Source: Granulicella sp. S156
Lineage (GTDB): Bacteria > Acidobacteriota > Terriglobia > Terriglobales > Acidobacteriaceae
Length of the DNA stretch: 64,000 nt
Reading direction: 5' to 3'
Assembly: GCF_009766105.1 (NCBI RefSeq)
Contig: NZ_LMUH01000013.1
Coordinates: 522,999-586,998 of the forward strand
Under the pieces are notes generated by a model. The model did not search any database and was not told the DNA's origin. It worked only from the letters and a program-made list of their open reading frames with translations. How positions within the stretch are numbered: position 1 is the stretch's first letter; each line of letters opens with the position of its first letter. Shown piece after piece: positions 1-8,038 of this stretch. A program made the position numbers and the translations under genes.

Positions 1-103
1 CGGGAATACCGGTGAGGTCTTTTGAGAGAAGCGGTGTGACCTTCGCCTGTTGAGCTGTCAGGGGCATCGTCAGGAGGAACAACAGGAGGAGGATGCGCTT
101 CAT
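1..103 (-). CDS. Secreted protein, probable small cupin (5' part only)
   Basis: Only the first 34 codons lie in the window. The reading begins MKRILLLLFLLTMPLTAQQ, a clear Sec signal peptide, and continues KVTPLLSKDLTGIP. Its ATG overlaps the TAA of the upstream CMD gene by one base (TAATG), and a GGAGGAAAG ribosome site lies just before it, so the two genes are translationally coupled. Small secreted cupins with a similar K-V-T-P-L-L-S-K-D-L-x-x-I-P-G start often sit beside CMD genes, which is why I suggest a cupin. No cupin metal-binding residues are visible in this fragment, so the fold is an inference; the coding start itself is well supported. Confidence 0.6.
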   Translation of the reverse strand, partial: MKRILLLLFLLTMPLTAQQAKVTPLLSKDLTGIP

Positions 104-582
104 TACTTTCCTCCCTCCGTCTTGTGTGTGCTCGGCTGGTATTCTCCCGGCACCATGCGGAATGGAATCGCTATGCGGTTCCAACCATTGATGGTGATGA
201 CCACAAGTGTCAGGTTGACAAGTTCCTCGTCGGAGAACCGCTGTTTCGCCTCCTCGTAGACCGCATCGGACACATGGCCCTCGGTAATCAGCGTTACCGC
301 TTCGGTCCATGCCAGCGCTGCACGCTCGCGATCGGTGAAGAACGGTGTCTCGCGCCATGCGGAGAGCGCATAGAGGCGCTGCTCGGTCTCGCCCTCGGCG
401 CGAGCATCCTTTGAGTGCATATCGATGCAATAAGCGCATCCGTTGACTTGCGAGGCACGCATCTTGACCAACTCGATCAGAGAGGGCTCTAGTTTGGAGG
501 CCTTCCTGACAAATGCCTCCATGCTGAGCATAGCCGTGTACGCTGCCGGAGACGCCTTCTGTGCTTCTAATCTGGGTTTCAT
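103..582 (-). CDS. Carboxymuconolactone decarboxylase (CMD)/AhpD-like family protein
   Basis: A 159-residue protein with the CMD/AhpD core: E-L-V-K-M-R-A-S-Q-V-N-G-C-A-Y-C-I-D-M-H, in which the CxxC pair and the downstream His form the redox or proton-relay site known in AhpD. The second half (DAVYEEAKQRFSDEELVNL, then INGWNRIAIPFR) also fits the family. The start was placed at the internal ATG because AGGAGAGG lies 6 bases upstream; an upstream extension of 19 codons has no such site. It is divergent from a MocR-type regulator and coupled to a secreted cupin-like gene. Likely role: peroxide or electrophile defence, or oxidation of a small molecule. The substrate is unknown. Confidence 0.88.
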   Translation of the reverse strand: MKPRLEAQKASPAAYTAMLSMEAFVRKASKLEPSLIELVKMRASQVNGCAYCIDMHSKDARAEGETEQRLYALSAWRETPFFTDRERAALAWTEAVTLITEGHVSDAVYEEAKQRFSDEELVNLTLVVITINGWNRIAIPFRMVPGEYQPSTHKTEGGK

Positions 583-632
583 GATCTCGCTCCTCTCCTT
601 CAAAGCATAGAGAGAATGTGGTCTAGCAGTAA

Positions 633-662
633 GGTCCATAATTAAAATGTGGAATAGTCCAC
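633..662. promoter_or_regulatory. Candidate MocR operator in the divergent promoter
   Basis: The 100-bp gap between the CMD gene and the MocR gene holds the inverted repeat GTGGA-ATAG-TCCAC (649-662). On the minus strand there are two direct TGGAC copies (661-657 and 638-634) spaced 23 bp apart, about two helical turns. MocR/PdxR regulators commonly bind direct repeats of this sort in the divergent promoter they control. The assignment is inferred from position and symmetry only. Confidence 0.45.
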
Positions 663-684
663 TTGCTCGACGGAATTGAGGATC

Positions 685-2178
685 ATGCCAAAGACCGAAA
701 CGTTCCAGGACCTATCCCTTGTCAGTTCGGGGAGCCACGGTGAACTCTGGCGCTGGCTCTATACGGAACTGAGGGCCGCGATCCTCGATGGCCGTCTACG
801 CCCAGGGAGCAGGCTCCCCTCTACGCGTAGCCTGGCTGTGCAGTACCAGCTTTCGCGCGGTACCGTTGTAGCGGCGTTTGATCAGTTGCAGGCCGAGGGC
901 TATACGCACACAGAGATCGGCTCTGGAACCTTCGTCGCCTCAGGTCTGCCAGACCCTCCCTTATCGTCGCCGCGCACTAAGCCTGCGCTTACGCTGCCAC
1001 CGTCCACTGCTACGCTAAGCAAGCGTGCAATAGAAACCCTCAAAGGGATAACGGTTATGCCCGCACCGCACTCGGTCGGCAAAGCGTTTCGCGCCTATGA
1101 ACCTGCCATCGATCTCTTTCCTGTCGAACTTTGGGCCCGCGTTGCGGCTCGTGTCCTTCGTCACGCGCCCAGGTCTCTCTATGGCCACGGCAATGCCGCT
1201 GGATATCCACCGCTACGCCGCGCTATAGCGGAATACATTGGGACGTCACGCGGTGTGCGTTGTTTGCCGGAGCAGATCATCGTTACCTCGGGGGCGCAAC
1301 AGGCTCTCGACCTCATCGGACGCTTTTTGCTGGATCCCGGCGATCCTGTCTGGATAGAAGACCCTGGCTATCCCGGCGCATGGCAGACGCTTCGAGCTAC
1401 CGGCGCGCGCATGATCCCGGTCCCCGTCGATCAAGACGGTCTCAACGTTGTAGCAGGGATGAAGCTCTCGCCCCGTGCAAAGCTGGCCTATGTAACACCG
1501 GCCAATCAATTTCCGCTGAGTGTCACCATGTCCGCCGATCGCCGCATGGAGTTGTTGAACTGGGCCGTGGGTGCGGGAGCATGGATCGTCGAAGACGAGT
1601 ACGACGCCGAGTACCGCTACCACGGTCGTCCTGTAGCTGCTCTGCAAAGCCTTGATCGCTCAGGATCCGTCATTTATGTTGGGACCTTCACCAAGATGCT
1701 CTTCAATGCGTTGCGTCTGGGTTTCATGGTGCTGCCGCAACGGCTGGTTGGAGCCTTTGAAGCCGCCAGAAGCTTTGTGGACCGTCACCCTCCGACGCTC
1801 GATCAGGCGATTCTCGCCGAATTCATCACGGAGGGTCACTTCGGCCATCATGTACGCAGAATGCGCCAGACCTACTCCGAGCGGATGGAGATATTGAAGG
1901 AATCAGCAGACAAGGACTTGGATGGTCTGCTCGATGTGACTGCCGCTGCTGCAGGCATGCGGACTGTAGCGTGGCTCAAGGCAGGAACATCGGACAAGGT
2001 TGCAGCCGAGCGAGCCAGCCAGCTCGGACTCGAGGTCATGGCCTTGTCGGCATTCACTTTTCAGCAGAAACAAAGGCCTGCCCTGATACTGGGCTTTGCC
2101 GGGTGCAATCCCGACGAGCTTCGCCGCGGCGTATCGGTATTGGCGACAGCCCTGCGAGGCTCTCCCGCGCTACGATAG
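685..2178 (+). CDS. MocR/PdxR-type transcription regulator (GntR HTH fused to aminotransferase-I fold)
   Basis: A protein of about 497 residues. The N-terminal winged helix reads LSRGTVVAAFDQLQAEGYTH followed by GSGTFVA, the GntR pattern. A linker leads to a class-I aminotransferase fold containing TSGAQQALDLIGR, EDPGYPG, DEYDAEYRY and the PLP-lysine region GTFTKMLFNALRLGF (Lys near residue 337). Such proteins use PLP as effector or cofactor and regulate B6, amino-acid or detoxification genes. ATG 685 is chosen; an in-frame TTG at 676 is an alternative and the GAGG site between them is close to the ATG. It is transcribed divergently from the CMD/cupin pair, its probable target. Confidence 0.9.
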   Translation: MPKTETFQDLSLVSSGSHGELWRWLYTELRAAILDGRLRPGSRLPSTRSLAVQYQLSRGTVVAAFDQLQAEGYTHTEIGSGTFVASGLPDPPLSSPRTKPALTLPPSTATLSKRAIETLKGITVMPAPHSVGKAFRAYEPAIDLFPVELWARVAARVLRHAPRSLYGHGNAAGYPPLRRAIAEYIGTSRGVRCLPEQIIVTSGAQQALDLIGRFLLDPGDPVWIEDPGYPGAWQTLRATGARMIPVPVDQDGLNVVAGMKLSPRAKLAYVTPANQFPLSVTMSADRRMELLNWAVGAGAWIVEDEYDAEYRYHGRPVAALQSLDRSGSVIYVGTFTKMLFNALRLGFMVLPQRLVGAFEAARSFVDRHPPTLDQAILAEFITEGHFGHHVRRMRQTYSERMEILKESADKDLDGLLDVTAAAAGMRTVAWLKAGTSDKVAAERASQLGLEVMALSAFTFQQKQRPALILGFAGCNPDELRRGVSVLATALRGSPALR

Positions 2179-2196
2179 AGTCCGAGGAGATTTATC

Positions 2197-2658
2197 ATGC
2201 AACCGCAAGTAGGCGAACTCGTAGAAAACTTCACCCTGCCCGATCAGGATGGGAACACCATCAACCTCACCGACTTCGCCGGCAAGCCCGTCGTACTCTT
2301 CTTCTATCCGAAAGCCGATACGCCCGGCTGCACGATCGAAGCCTGCGGCTTCCGCGATCACTTCGCCAAGCTCCAGAAGGCAGGTGTCGTCGTCCTTGGC
2401 ATCTCTCGCGATACGGTGAAGGCCCAGAAGAAATTCGCCGACAAGTACGACCTGAAATACCCCTTGCTCGCTGACGCCGATCAAACGATCGTCAACCGCT
2501 TCGAGCTCGTCAAGCCGAAGACGATGTACGGCAAGCTGGTCAGCGGCGTTGAACGCACAACCTTCGTCATCGGCCCTGATCAGAAGCTGTTGCACGTCTT
2601 CCATAAGGTCAAGCCGGAAGGCCACGCCGAGGAAGTTTTGGCGCTATTGAAGAAGTAA
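2197..2658 (+). CDS. bcp: Thioredoxin-dependent peroxiredoxin (BCP/PrxQ)
   Basis: A 153-residue AhpC/TSA-fold protein that reduces H2O2 and organic peroxides. The start is typical (GELVENFTLPDQDGNTINLTDFAGKPVVLFFYPKA), followed by the peroxidatic site DTPGCTIEACGFRD. The second Cys, five residues on, matches the resolving Cys of BCP. Length is normal for the family. AGGAG precedes the ATG. It follows the MocR gene by 18 bp and is 2 bp ahead of a polysaccharide deacetylase, so these may be cotranscribed, although no functional link is obvious. Confidence 0.95.
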   Translation: MQPQVGELVENFTLPDQDGNTINLTDFAGKPVVLFFYPKADTPGCTIEACGFRDHFAKLQKAGVVVLGISRDTVKAQKKFADKYDLKYPLLADADQTIVNRFELVKPKTMYGKLVSGVERTTFVIGPDQKLLHVFHKVKPEGHAEEVLALLKK

Positions 2659-2660
2659 CG

Positions 2661-3395
2661 ATGATTGCCCCAACCATCCCTGAAGATCTGGTGCTCGGCG
2701 CAACTGTGGCCGCTGCGGCGGCGTTCGTCGTGACCAACGCCGCCCTTCGGCCTGGGTCCCAGCTCTTCGGCAGCACTTTGGTCGCGGGCAGGAACCCTCA
2801 GGAAGTAGCCCTCACCTATGACGACGGCCCGAACGACGACGCGACCGGCGAGTTGTTGAACCTGCTGGCGCGTCACAATGCCCGTGCCACCTTCTTCATG
2901 ATCGGGCGCTTCGTACGGCAGCGGCCCGAGATCGTCCGCGCGGTGCAGGCTGCCGGCCACCTCATCGGTAACCATACTGAGACGCATCCGTGGCTTGCCT
3001 GGCAATCTGCGCGTGTGATTCGTGAAGAGTTGCGCACCTGCAACGAGGCGCTGGAAGATGCGCTTGGCGCTCCTGTACGCTACTTCCGCCCACCCCATGG
3101 AGCTCGTCGTCCGGCAGTTATGCGTATTGCCCGCGAACTCGGCCTGACAACGGTGCAGTGGAATGTAATGGGGTTCGACTGGGAGCCTATCGGTGCCGAC
3201 GGCATCGTGCGCCACGTAGACAGGGGACTGGCCCGCGCGCAGAGGCGTGGGGTTGGCGCGAACATCCTGCTACATGACGGCTATGACCAGGCGATGGGAA
3301 CAGACCGCAGTGCCACAGTGAAGGCAACAGGTGCCTTGCTGGAGCGCTTTAGCAGAGAAGGCAAGCGTGTCGTTACAGTCGACGCATGGGGATAG
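2661..3395 (+). CDS. Polysaccharide deacetylase (NodB homology domain, CE4)
   Basis: A 244-residue protein with an N-terminal hydrophobic segment (VLGATVAAAAAFVVTNAAL), probably a membrane anchor or signal. The CE4 motifs are present: motif 1 LTYDDGPNDD (catalytic base and metal Asp), motif 2 GNHTETHPWL (metal His pair), motif 3 RYFRPPHGARR, and a late ILLHDGYDQ motif. CE4 enzymes remove N- or O-acetyl groups from peptidoglycan, chitin-like or exopolysaccharides; the substrate here cannot be read. The gene starts 2 bp after the bcp stop codon. Confidence 0.92.
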   Translation: MIAPTIPEDLVLGATVAAAAAFVVTNAALRPGSQLFGSTLVAGRNPQEVALTYDDGPNDDATGELLNLLARHNARATFFMIGRFVRQRPEIVRAVQAAGHLIGNHTETHPWLAWQSARVIREELRTCNEALEDALGAPVRYFRPPHGARRPAVMRIARELGLTTVQWNVMGFDWEPIGADGIVRHVDRGLARAQRRGVGANILLHDGYDQAMGTDRSATVKATGALLERFSREGKRVVTVDAWG

Positions 3396-3412
3396 CAAAA
3401 AAATGAGGGATA

Positions 3413-3489
3413 TGGTGCACCCGAGAAGATTCGAACTTCTGACCTACAGCTTCGGAGGCTGCCGCTCTATCCAGCTGAGCTACGGGTGC
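3413..3489 (-). tRNA. tRNA-Arg (anticodon CCG)
   Basis: A complete cloverleaf can be folded by eye. The acceptor stem pairs GCACCCG with CGGGTGC, the D-stem is GCTC/GAGC, the anticodon stem GCAGC/GCTGT closes the loop CTCCGAA, and the T-arm is AGAAG-TTCGAAT-CTTCT. The 3' ACCA end is encoded. The anticodon CCG (complement of 3453-3455) reads CGG Arg codons. It is a single gene between the deacetylase and the DUF2911 gene. Confidence 0.96.
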
Positions 3490-3516
3490 ACTGCTTAAGC
3501 GTAGCATAGGGGCATT

Positions 3517-4050
3517 ATGAACTCACTCCGCACCGCCCTCCTCGCAGCCGTTTTTGCCCCGCTCACCCTCATGGGCGTGGCCCAAGAGCCTCTTGCCTCT
3601 CCCGCAGCTACCGCCGAGACCACCCTCGCGGGCCAGTCAGTCACCATCCATTACAACTCGCCTGCAATTCGCGGACGCAAGATCATGGGCGGACTCGTTC
3701 CTTATGGCCAGGTCTGGCGTACCGGCGCAAACCCAGCGACGACCCTCATCACCGCCACCGGCCTGAAGATTGGCACGCTGGACGTTCCCGCCGGTACATA
3801 CACCATCTACACACTGCCTGCCGCTCCTGGTACTCCATGGTTGCTGATCGTGAACAAGCAGACCGGTCAGTGGGGAACCGAGTACCACCAGGAGCAGGAC
3901 CTCGGCCGCACGCCGCTGCACTTCGACAAGCTTTCAGCGCCGCAGGAATCCATGAGCATCAGCTTCGAGAAGACAACCGCACACTCAACCGAACTGCATG
4001 TGAAGTGGGAGACGACAGACGAGTGGGTGAAGGTCGAAGCAGCGAAGTAG
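3517..4050 (+). CDS. DUF2911 family secreted protein
   Basis: A 177-residue protein with a Sec signal (LRTALLAAVFAPLTLMGVAQ) and the DUF2911 pattern: VTIHYNSPAIRGRKIMGGLVPYGQVWRTGAN, then ATTLITAT, DVPAGTYTIYTLP, and WLLIVNKQTGQWGTEY. The biochemical function of the family is unknown; it is a common periplasmic or outer-membrane-associated domain in Acidobacteria and Bacteroidetes. The gene is monocistronic, with a strong terminator just downstream. Confidence 0.88.
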   Translation: MNSLRTALLAAVFAPLTLMGVAQEPLASPAATAETTLAGQSVTIHYNSPAIRGRKIMGGLVPYGQVWRTGANPATTLITATGLKIGTLDVPAGTYTIYTLPAAPGTPWLLIVNKQTGQWGTEYHQEQDLGRTPLHFDKLSAPQESMSISFEKTTAHSTELHVKWETTDEWVKVEAAK

Positions 4051-4070
4051 CTGTACCTGACTGAAACAGA

Positions 4071-4098
4071 AAGGCCTGCTCCTAGGAGCAGGCCTTTT
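4071..4098. terminator. Bidirectional rho-independent terminator
   Basis: AAGGCCTGCTCC and its complement GGAGCAGGCCTT meet at TA, followed by a T run on the plus strand and preceded by an A-rich tract for the minus strand. It lies between the convergent DUF2911 gene and gcvPB and can end both. Confidence 0.9.
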
Positions 4099-4116
4099 GC
4101 TGTTTTCTATCCGTCG

Positions 4117-5664
4117 TTACCACTCTTTCGCCGCGGTATCCGGTGTGAGCTGCGTCGAAGCCACTGGGGCTTTCCAGCGCAGGATTGGCTTGCGCGCGGC
4201 GGTGGTCTCATCCAGCCGCTGTAGCCGTGTGGAGTGCGGAGCGTTCTGCACCAGCTCAGGATTCTCCTCGGCCTCGCGTGCAATCTGCTTCAGCGCATCG
4301 ATCAGCAGGTCGAGCTCTTCGCGCGACTCACTCTCCGTTGGCTCGATCATCATTGCGCCGTTGACCACGAGAGGGAACGAGACCGTGTACGCATGGAAGC
4401 CGTAATCGATCAGCCGCTTGCCCATATCGCCGGTCTTGACGCCGTTCTTGGCCTGCAGTTTGTCGCTGAACACGACCTCATGCAGGGATGGCGACTTGTA
4501 CGGCAGTTCGAAGGTGCCTTCGAGCTTGGCACGGATGTAGTTCGCGTTGAGCACGGCGTCTTCGGTCGTCTGGCGCAGGCCATCGGGACCGTTGGCGAGG
4601 ATGTAGGCCAGAGCGCGAATGAACATGCCGAAGTTGCCGTACCAGGCGCGCACGCGTCCCACCGACTGCGGACGGTTGTAATCCAGGCCCAGCGAGCCGT
4701 CGGGGTTGGTCTTGACGACAGGCGTTGGCAGAAACGGCTCAAGGATCTTCTTGCAGGCGACCGGTCCCGAACCCGGACCACCACCGCCGTGCGGCGTCGA
4801 GAAGGTCTTGTGCAGGTTCAGGTGCATTACGTCCGCGCCAAAGTCGCCGGGCCGCGTCTTGCCGCACAGAGCGTTCATATTCGCGCCGTCCATGTAGAGC
4901 AGCGCGCCCTTCGCATGCAGAATGTCCGCAATCTTGTGAATATCGCTCTCAAAGACGCCGATCGTCGAAGGATTCGTAAGCATCAGGGCGGCGACATCCC
5001 CATCGACCATCCGCTCCAGTTCGGCAAGATCGACCATGCCCTGGGCGTTCGACTTGAGGTTTGCCACCTGGTACCCGCACACTGCTGCAGTAGCGGGATT
5101 CGTCCCGTGCGCGGAGTCGGGGATGAGCACCTTCTTGCGCGGATTCCCCTGCGACTGATGATAGGCGCGCGCCAGCAGGATGCCGGTGAACTCACCATGT
5201 GCTCCGGCGGCAGGCTGCAAGGTGATCGTGTCCATGCCGGTGATCTCGATGAGGCAATCGGACAGGAGCTTCATAATACCCAGCGCGCCCTGGCTCAGAG
5301 ATTCCGGCTGATAGGGGTGTGCCTCTGCCAGCCCTTCAAGTCTCGCCACGGCCTCATTGATACGCGGGTTGTACTTCATGGTGCAGGAGCCCAGCGGATA
5401 CATGCCGAGGTCGATCGCATAATTCCATGTAGATAGACGCGTAAAGTGACGGATGATCTCTATCTCCGAAAGCTCGGGCATCGCGCCGAGATCGTCGGTG
5501 CGTACGGTGTTGCCCAGAAGGGAGGCGGCATCCACCGCAGGCACATCGAGCTGCGCGAGACGATAGCCCTTCTTGCCGGACGAGGACTTCTCGAAGATCA
5601 GGTCTTCGTTCTGATTGACGTGCGTGGTTGCCTTAATGGGTGTTCCAACAAATTTATCTGACAT
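4117..5664 (-). CDS. gcvPB: Glycine dehydrogenase (decarboxylating) subunit 2 (P-protein, C-terminal half)
   Basis: About 515 residues. With GcvPA it forms the split P-protein, which decarboxylates glycine and passes the aminomethyl group to lipoyl-GcvH. The PLP lysine is in HLNLHKTFSTPHGGGGPG (about residue 286), and the GSCTMKYNPR and DSAHGTNPA blocks are typical. An 11-codon upstream extension exists, but MSDKFVGTP is preferred because AAGGCGG lies upstream at suitable spacing. It is the last gene of the gcv operon, separated from gcvPA by a 114-aa gene of unknown function. Confidence 0.96.
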   Translation of the reverse strand: MSDKFVGTPIKATTHVNQNEDLIFEKSSSGKKGYRLAQLDVPAVDAASLLGNTVRTDDLGAMPELSEIEIIRHFTRLSTWNYAIDLGMYPLGSCTMKYNPRINEAVARLEGLAEAHPYQPESLSQGALGIMKLLSDCLIEITGMDTITLQPAAGAHGEFTGILLARAYHQSQGNPRKKVLIPDSAHGTNPATAAVCGYQVANLKSNAQGMVDLAELERMVDGDVAALMLTNPSTIGVFESDIHKIADILHAKGALLYMDGANMNALCGKTRPGDFGADVMHLNLHKTFSTPHGGGGPGSGPVACKKILEPFLPTPVVKTNPDGSLGLDYNRPQSVGRVRAWYGNFGMFIRALAYILANGPDGLRQTTEDAVLNANYIRAKLEGTFELPYKSPSLHEVVFSDKLQAKNGVKTGDMGKRLIDYGFHAYTVSFPLVVNGAMMIEPTESESREELDLLIDALKQIAREAEENPELVQNAPHSTRLQRLDETTAARKPILRWKAPVASTQLTPDTAAKEW

Positions 5665-5667
5665 GCC

Positions 5668-5703
5668 TACCGCCTTAACTCGTATCTCGAAACTCACGAC
5701 TCG
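5668..5703. repeat. Short direct-repeat spacer, CTCGAAACT type
   Basis: The spacer before gcvPB contains CTCGAAACT twice with related ACTCG units between. It resembles the GAAGCT/ACTCGCAGCTCGAAGC spacer ahead of rplQ (about 42601-42632). It may be one of the spacer repeats described in the findings; the resemblance was judged by eye. Confidence 0.4.
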
Positions 5704-5706
5704 AAA

Positions 5707-6051
5707 CTAGAAATCCTCTTCGTCCAAGCCACTGCCGTCAGCGGAATAACTTCCAGCCTCCGGTCCATCTAAATCTTCTTCACGCAGACCCAGCGCAATG
5801 ACCGTACCGCTTTCGAACTCGATTGTCAGCGACTCCATCTCTTCCAACGCGGCCTTTGCGACTGTCTCGCCGATCTGCGCGCAGAGGGCGTTGCGATACT
5901 CCGGCTCGCCGAAAGCGATGCTGAAGTCCGCGAGCAGCACGTGCGGCCATGCGTAGAGAGTGACCAGGGGCCCTTCGAAGCGCAGACGGACGTAGTCGGC
6001 GACGAACTCGACCGCCGTTAGTTCCTGACCTTCGATCTCGGTGATGTCCAT
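5707..6051 (-). CDS. Conserved-looking hypothetical protein between gcvPA and gcvPB
   Basis: A 114-residue acidic, soluble protein with no signal or membrane segment. It starts MDITEIEGQELTAVEFVADY and continues with RLRFEGPLVTLYAWPHVLLAD, then an acidic tail ending DGSGLDEEDF. I do not recognise the family. The first half looks like a small beta-rich domain. It sits inside the glycine cleavage operon on the same strand, so it is probably co-expressed with the P-protein halves; whether it is a regulator, an assembly factor or a passenger cannot be told. Confidence 0.75.
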   Translation of the reverse strand: MDITEIEGQELTAVEFVADYVRLRFEGPLVTLYAWPHVLLADFSIAFGEPEYRNALCAQIGETVAKAALEEMESLTIEFESGTVIALGLREEDLDGPEAGSYSADGSGLDEEDF

Positions 6052-6082
6052 TACGCTTCCGTTCTTTGTGTTTAGGAGTAGC

Positions 6083-6100
6083 GCGGGGCTTTAGCCCCGC
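6083..6100. repeat. GCGGGGCTTTAGCCCCGC palindrome
   Basis: A perfect 8-bp stem with a 2-base loop lies between gcvPA and the 114-aa gene. Similar GGGGC-n4-GCCCC or GCGGCT-TT-AGCCGC palindromes occur at 52442-52455 (inside polA) and about 60625-60640, suggesting a small dispersed repeat. It has no T run and is not an obvious terminator. Confidence 0.55.
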
Positions 6101-6123
6101 AAACCATCTCCGAAAAGCAAAAG

Positions 6124-7491
6124 CTAAAGTGCGGTGGCTGCTGTGTCGATCTGGGCCTTGGTCGTAAGCTCCGTTGCACACCACAGCGTCGCGTTCTCGC
6201 CAAGCTCGGGATACCACTTCGCCAACGCGAGGCCGCCGATGATTTGTTTGTCGAGCAGCTTTGCATTCAGCTGCTCTGCCGATTCTGTAGACGCTAAAAC
6301 GAACTCGTGGAAGCGGGGTGCACCGTCGAATTTTGTCGTCGCACCAGCCGCAACCAATGCACTGCGCAGATACGCTGCTTTCGCGAGGTTCTGTTCCGCG
6401 AGTTCGCGCAGGCCCTGTTTGCCGTAGACGGTCAGGAAGATCGTCGTCATCAGCGCGACCAGCGCCTGGTTGGTGCAGATATTCGATGTCGCCTTCTCGC
6501 GGCGGATATGCTGTTCGCGTGTGCTCAGTGTGAGCACGAAGCCCCGCTTGCCGTTCTTGTCTTTGGTCTCGCCGACAAGGCGGCCGGGCATCTGGCGCAG
6601 GAACTTTTCCTTGCACGCGATCACACCGCAGTAAGGTCCGCCAAAGCCCACAGCCACGCCAAAGCTTTGCGCCTCGAGCGAGACGATATCAGCTTCTACC
6701 GGGGCTTTCACGATACCGAGAGAGACAGCCTCCGCGATCGAAACGATCAGCAGAGCGCCCTTTTTGTGGGCGATTTCGGCGATAGTTGCCACATCCTCAA
6801 TCGTGCCGAAGAAGTTCGGCGATTGAATGAGCACACAGGCGGTATCGTCGGTAATTGCGGCGTCCAGCGCCGTGAGATCGACCCGGCCTGTCTCGGCGAC
6901 ATAGCCAACTTCCGTTGCCGGAATGCCCTGATGCTGTGTTGCAGTATGCAGTACTTCGCGGTATTCCGGGTGAACGGTCCGGGCTACGACGGCGCCATTG
7001 CGGCCTGTCACGCGTACAGCCATCATCACGGCTTCCGCGGCGCCCGTCGAACCGTCGTACATCGAGGCGTTGGCGATCTCCATGCCGGTGAGTTCGCAGA
7101 TCATCGTCTGGAACTCGAACATGGCCTGGAGCGTGCCCTGGGCGATTTCGGGTTGATAAGGCGTGTAGCTGGTGAGGAACTCGCCGCGCTGCACGAGCGA
7201 ATCGATGATCACCGGCCGGTAGTGCCGGTATGCACCCGCGCCGAGGAAGCTCGCATAGGGCTTGCTCGCGGGCTGCTGAACCAACTGGTTAAATTCGCCG
7301 CTCGCGATATTCCCTGCAAATGCGCGAAAACGGTCCAGCACCTCGGACTCCGAGTGCTGACGCGGGATATCGAGGTCACGAGTCAGGCGGTATTCAGCGG
7401 GGATCGTCTCAAAGAGATCTTCGATGGAGGAGACGCCGATGGCTTCGAGCATTTCTGTGCGGTCGGCGGGAGATTTGGGGAGATAGCGCAT
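6124..7491 (-). CDS. gcvPA: Glycine dehydrogenase (decarboxylating) subunit 1 (P-protein, N-terminal half)
   Basis: A 455-residue protein starting [19 protein letters not shown], the usual GcvPA N-terminus, with [83 protein letters not shown] and [22 protein letters not shown]. It partners GcvPB; splitting of the P-protein into two chains is common in many bacteria and archaea. The preceding 100-bp spacer to gcvH holds a 19-bp hairpin. Confidence 0.97.
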   Translation of the reverse strand: MRYLPKSPADRTEMLEAIGVSSIEDLFETIPAEYRLTRDLDIPRQHSESEVLDRFRAFAGNIASGEFNQLVQQPASKPYASFLGAGAYRHYRPVIIDSLVQRGEFLTSYTPYQPEIAQGTLQAMFEFQTMICELTGMEIANASMYDGSTGAAEAVMMAVRVTGRNGAVVARTVHPEYREVLHTATQHQGIPATEVGYVAETGRVDLTALDAAITDDTACVLIQSPNFFGTIEDVATIAEIAHKKGALLIVSIAEAVSLGIVKAPVEADIVSLEAQSFGVAVGFGGPYCGVIACKEKFLRQMPGRLVGETKDKNGKRGFVLTLSTREQHIRREKATSNICTNQALVALMTTIFLTVYGKQGLRELAEQNLAKAAYLRSALVAAGATTKFDGAPRFHEFVLASTESAEQLNAKLLDKQIIGGLALAKWYPELGENATLWCATELTTKAQIDTAATAL

Positions 7492-7524
7492 GGGAAGGGA
7501 ACTTTCTGGAGCCTGATATGTCTT

Positions 7525-7576
7525 CGCGAAGCCTCTTCATGGCGAGACGATACGACTGCCATGAAGAGGCTTCGCG
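7525..7576. repeat. Perfect 19-bp inverted repeat between gcvH and gcvPA
   Basis: CGCGAAGCCTCTTCATGGC (7525-7543) and its exact complement (7558-7576) flank a 14-base loop. It would form a very stable stem in the gcv transcript between gcvH and gcvPA. There is no T run on the operon strand, so a processing or mRNA-stability element is as likely as termination. Confidence 0.8.
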
Positions 7577-7591
7577 GATCTTTTCTAGAAA

Positions 7592-7981
7592 TTAGTGACC
7601 GGTCTCTTCGGAGACGAATTTTTCGTACTCTGCGGCGGAAAGCAAGGCGTTTCCGTCGTCGTCGCTGGTCAGTTTGAGCTTGAGGAGCCAGGTGTCGTTC
7701 GCGGCAGTGTTGATGGTCTCGGGCTCGTCGTTGAGCGACTCGTTGATCTCGGTGACGGTGCCAGTTACGGGCGAGTAGAGTTCGCTGACGGCCTTAACCG
7801 ACTCCACGGATCCGAAGGAGTCACCGGCAGTAAGCTCCTGGCCTACCTTGGGCAGTTCAACAAAGACGATATCGCCCAGCGAGCTCTGCGCGTAGTCGGT
7901 GATGCCGACACTGCCGGTGTCGCCATCGATTGCGAGCCACTCGTGCGACTTCGCGTAACGGTACTTTTCGGGATAAGACAT
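7592..7981 (-). CDS. gcvH: Glycine cleavage system H protein
   Basis: A 129-residue lipoyl carrier that shuttles the aminomethyl group between the P- and T-proteins. The lipoylated lysine is in GSVESVKAVSELYSPVTG (Lys63), followed by GTVTEINESLNDEPETINTAANDTWLLKLK, all canonical. Length is normal. It lies 57 bp after gcvT and 100 bp before gcvPA on the same strand. Confidence 0.98.
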   Translation of the reverse strand: MSYPEKYRYAKSHEWLAIDGDTGSVGITDYAQSSLGDIVFVELPKVGQELTAGDSFGSVESVKAVSELYSPVTGTVTEINESLNDEPETINTAANDTWLLKLKLTSDDDGNALLSAAEYEKFVSEETGH

Positions 7982-8038
7982 TTGAGGTTCTCCGAAGAAG
8001 ATTGTAGAGGATTGCTGAGGGTGAGGCCGCGCTGAAAA

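Noticed and set aside
4234..5436. 400-aa open frame on the plus strand opposite gcvPB
   Set aside because: It is the antisense of a clear gcvPB with all family motifs; its translation is Arg/Val/Gln-rich with no domain. It is a codon-bias shadow.
6307..7677. 456-aa open frame opposite gcvPA
   Set aside because: Antisense to gcvPA; no start signal or recognisable motif, and composition is typical of a mirror frame.
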